A stretch of 6,355 nt of DNA from Bacteroidota bacterium (GTDB lineage Bacteria > Bacteroidota > Rhodothermia > Rhodothermales > UBA10348), in assembly GCA_004356385.1 (NCBI GenBank), contig SMXL01000028.1, positions 1-6,355 of the forward strand, given 5' to 3'. Below the pieces are notes generated by a model. The model was not told the DNA's origin, did not search any database, and was given only the letters and a program-made list of their open reading frames with translations. A program made the translations under genes and the position numbers. Shown one piece after another: positions 5,381 to 6,355 of this stretch (positions are counted from its first letter, which is position 1; each line of letters opens with the position of its first letter).

Positions 5381-6355
5381 TTAGAAGGAGAGACTGGCAC
5401 CGACTCGCATTTCTCGACCGCGACCCGGCAGACCGAGCTGCGGCAAGGCCACCTCATCGGTCACGTTGTTTAAGCCTCCATAAATTTCAATGAATATACC
5501 ACCGGTTTGAAAATACCGCCGAAGGGCGACCCGAAGGTTCAGAACTGTCGATGAGGGCAAGGCCACTTGAGTATTGTCCTGGTCGAGTGCATAAGCCTGC
5601 CCGACCTGCCTGACATTGGCCTGGGCGGATCCCCCCCATCGCGTAATCCAATTCAGCGTGAGCGATCCCAGCAGCTCCGGCTTTTCATTGAGTTTCTGCG
5701 TGCGATCATTCACGAAGGCGACCGGATCCATCCAGCTCACGTGGCCATCCGCGGTCAGGTTCTCCAGGATTCGGATCGAACCGGCTACTTCGACCCCCCG
5801 CACACGAGATCCATCCAGGTTAATTCTCTTTCTCCGTCTTTCGCCGTCTACGTCAACAACCATCTGATCGATGGTGTCGAACGTTCGGCGGTAGAACGCA
5901 ACGATTTCACCCGATACGCTTGCTCCTTGGACCTCAAAGGCGGCTTCTCCCTGAATCGAGGTCTCGGGTTTCAGATTTGGGTTCAGTTCGAACCGGCGAA
6001 GCGCTTCGCCAAACAGCTCACGCATTGTGGGAAACCGAACCTTCCTTCCGATCGATATTCGGAACCGTCGATGTTCAGCCAAATCGTATCTCAAACTGCC
6101 GGTCACGCCGAGAGCTGTCTCCTTCGACCGGGCCGGCTTGTTGCCTGTTCGGGGAGTGGCGTTCCCATCCAGACTCGCGCCGACAGAAAATCCCCAGTCA
6201 TCCCGAAACGGCATTTCCAGTTCTATACCTGTCGAAAAAAGATGCTGTTGAAATCGCTGAGACAATACGTCCGTTTCTCCCGACTCCTCAGAATATATCG
6301 AATCGATTTGCCGGTGATCCGAACGTAACCAGTTAATCGATGCGCGAAGGATTCC
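5381..6355 (-). CDS. TonB-dependent outer-membrane receptor, C-terminal barrel portion (5' end outside window)
   Basis: The frame is open from the right edge to TAA (5381-5383), giving 324 residues. A TTG at 6265 is only an internal leucine, since 30 more codons continue upstream to the edge. The sequence shows alternating amphipathic strands and the typical barrel motif ISIGRKVRFPTMRELFGEA (about 100-118), then NPNLKPE (125-131). It also has GVEVAGSI followed by a strand pair, and near the end GLNNVTDE. The last residue is phenylalanine (ASLSF), the BAM-recognised ending of outer-membrane barrels. The plug domain and TonB box lie outside the window, so the ligand (siderophore, vitamin B12, glycan or other) cannot be named. 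The arrangement resembles vitamin/siderophore-type receptors rather than SusC, which is much longer. Confidence 0.88.
   Translation of the reverse strand, partial: GILRASINWLRSDHRQIDSIYSEESGETDVLSQRFQQHLFSTGIELEMPFRDDWGFSVGASLDGNATPRTGNKPARSKETALGVTGSLRYDLAEHRRFRISIGRKVRFPTMRELFGEALRRFELNPNLKPETSIQGEAAFEVQGASVSGEIVAFYRRTFDTIDQMVVDVDGERRRKRINLDGSRVRGVEVAGSIRILENLTADGHVSWMDPVAFVNDRTQKLNEKPELLGSLTLNWITRWGGSAQANVRQVGQAYALDQDNTQVALPSSTVLNLRVALRRYFQTGGIFIEIYGGLNNVTDEVALPQLGLPGRGREMRVGASLSF

Noticed and set aside
5567..6336. Long plus-strand frames opposite the TonB-dependent receptor
   Set aside because: The minus-strand frame has clear receptor motifs and a proper barrel end. The plus-strand frames are low-similarity shadows without domain features.

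Overview
This window is an ordinary-looking chromosomal stretch of a Gram-negative bacterium, most likely from the Rhodothermota/Balneolota side of the Bacteroidota (FCB) group. The signs are a C-terminal domain of the Por/type IX secretion type with the motif NYPNPFNPSTTISFSL, a DUF1800-like/DUF1501 gene pair, a long (class 2) orotidine-5'-phosphate decarboxylase, a TonB-dependent receptor, and mostly weak Shine-Dalgarno sequences. The taxonomic call is inference from these features; there is no rRNA or other marker here.

Layout. (1) Positions 1-1864, plus strand: the last 67 codons of a probable DUF1800 protein (stop at 201-203), then a complete DUF1501 protein (239-1864). The DUF1501 protein carries a twin-arginine signal at its N-terminus and a type IX sorting domain at its C-terminus. 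The two genes look like one transcription unit for an exported or surface system of unknown substrate. (2) Positions 1909-3972, minus strand: a 687-residue acyl-CoA dehydrogenase with N- and C-terminal extensions, converging on the DUF1501 gene with only 44 bases between the stops. (3) Positions 3973-4205: a divergent intergenic region holding three short dyad symmetries and one plausible promoter facing pyrF. (4) Positions 4206-5342, plus strand: pyrF followed 12 bases later by a small antibiotic-biosynthesis-monooxygenase (ABM) fold protein. (5) Positions 5381-6355, minus strand: the C-terminal 324 residues of a TonB-dependent receptor whose 5' end lies beyond the window.

The genes do not form one obvious pathway. 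The acyl-CoA dehydrogenase (fatty acid or acyl-CoA oxidation) and pyrF (pyrimidine synthesis) share a divergent control region, and the receptor and DUF1501 proteins act at the envelope. I see no CRISPR array, tRNA, rRNA, insertion sequence, integrase or phage gene, and no clear evidence of a novel multi-gene system. The points most worth a second look are the combined Tat and type IX signals on the DUF1501 protein, and the dyads between the acyl-CoA dehydrogenase gene and pyrF. One of those dyads, TTTGTGTCACAAA, fits the general operator pattern of FadR-type GntR regulators.
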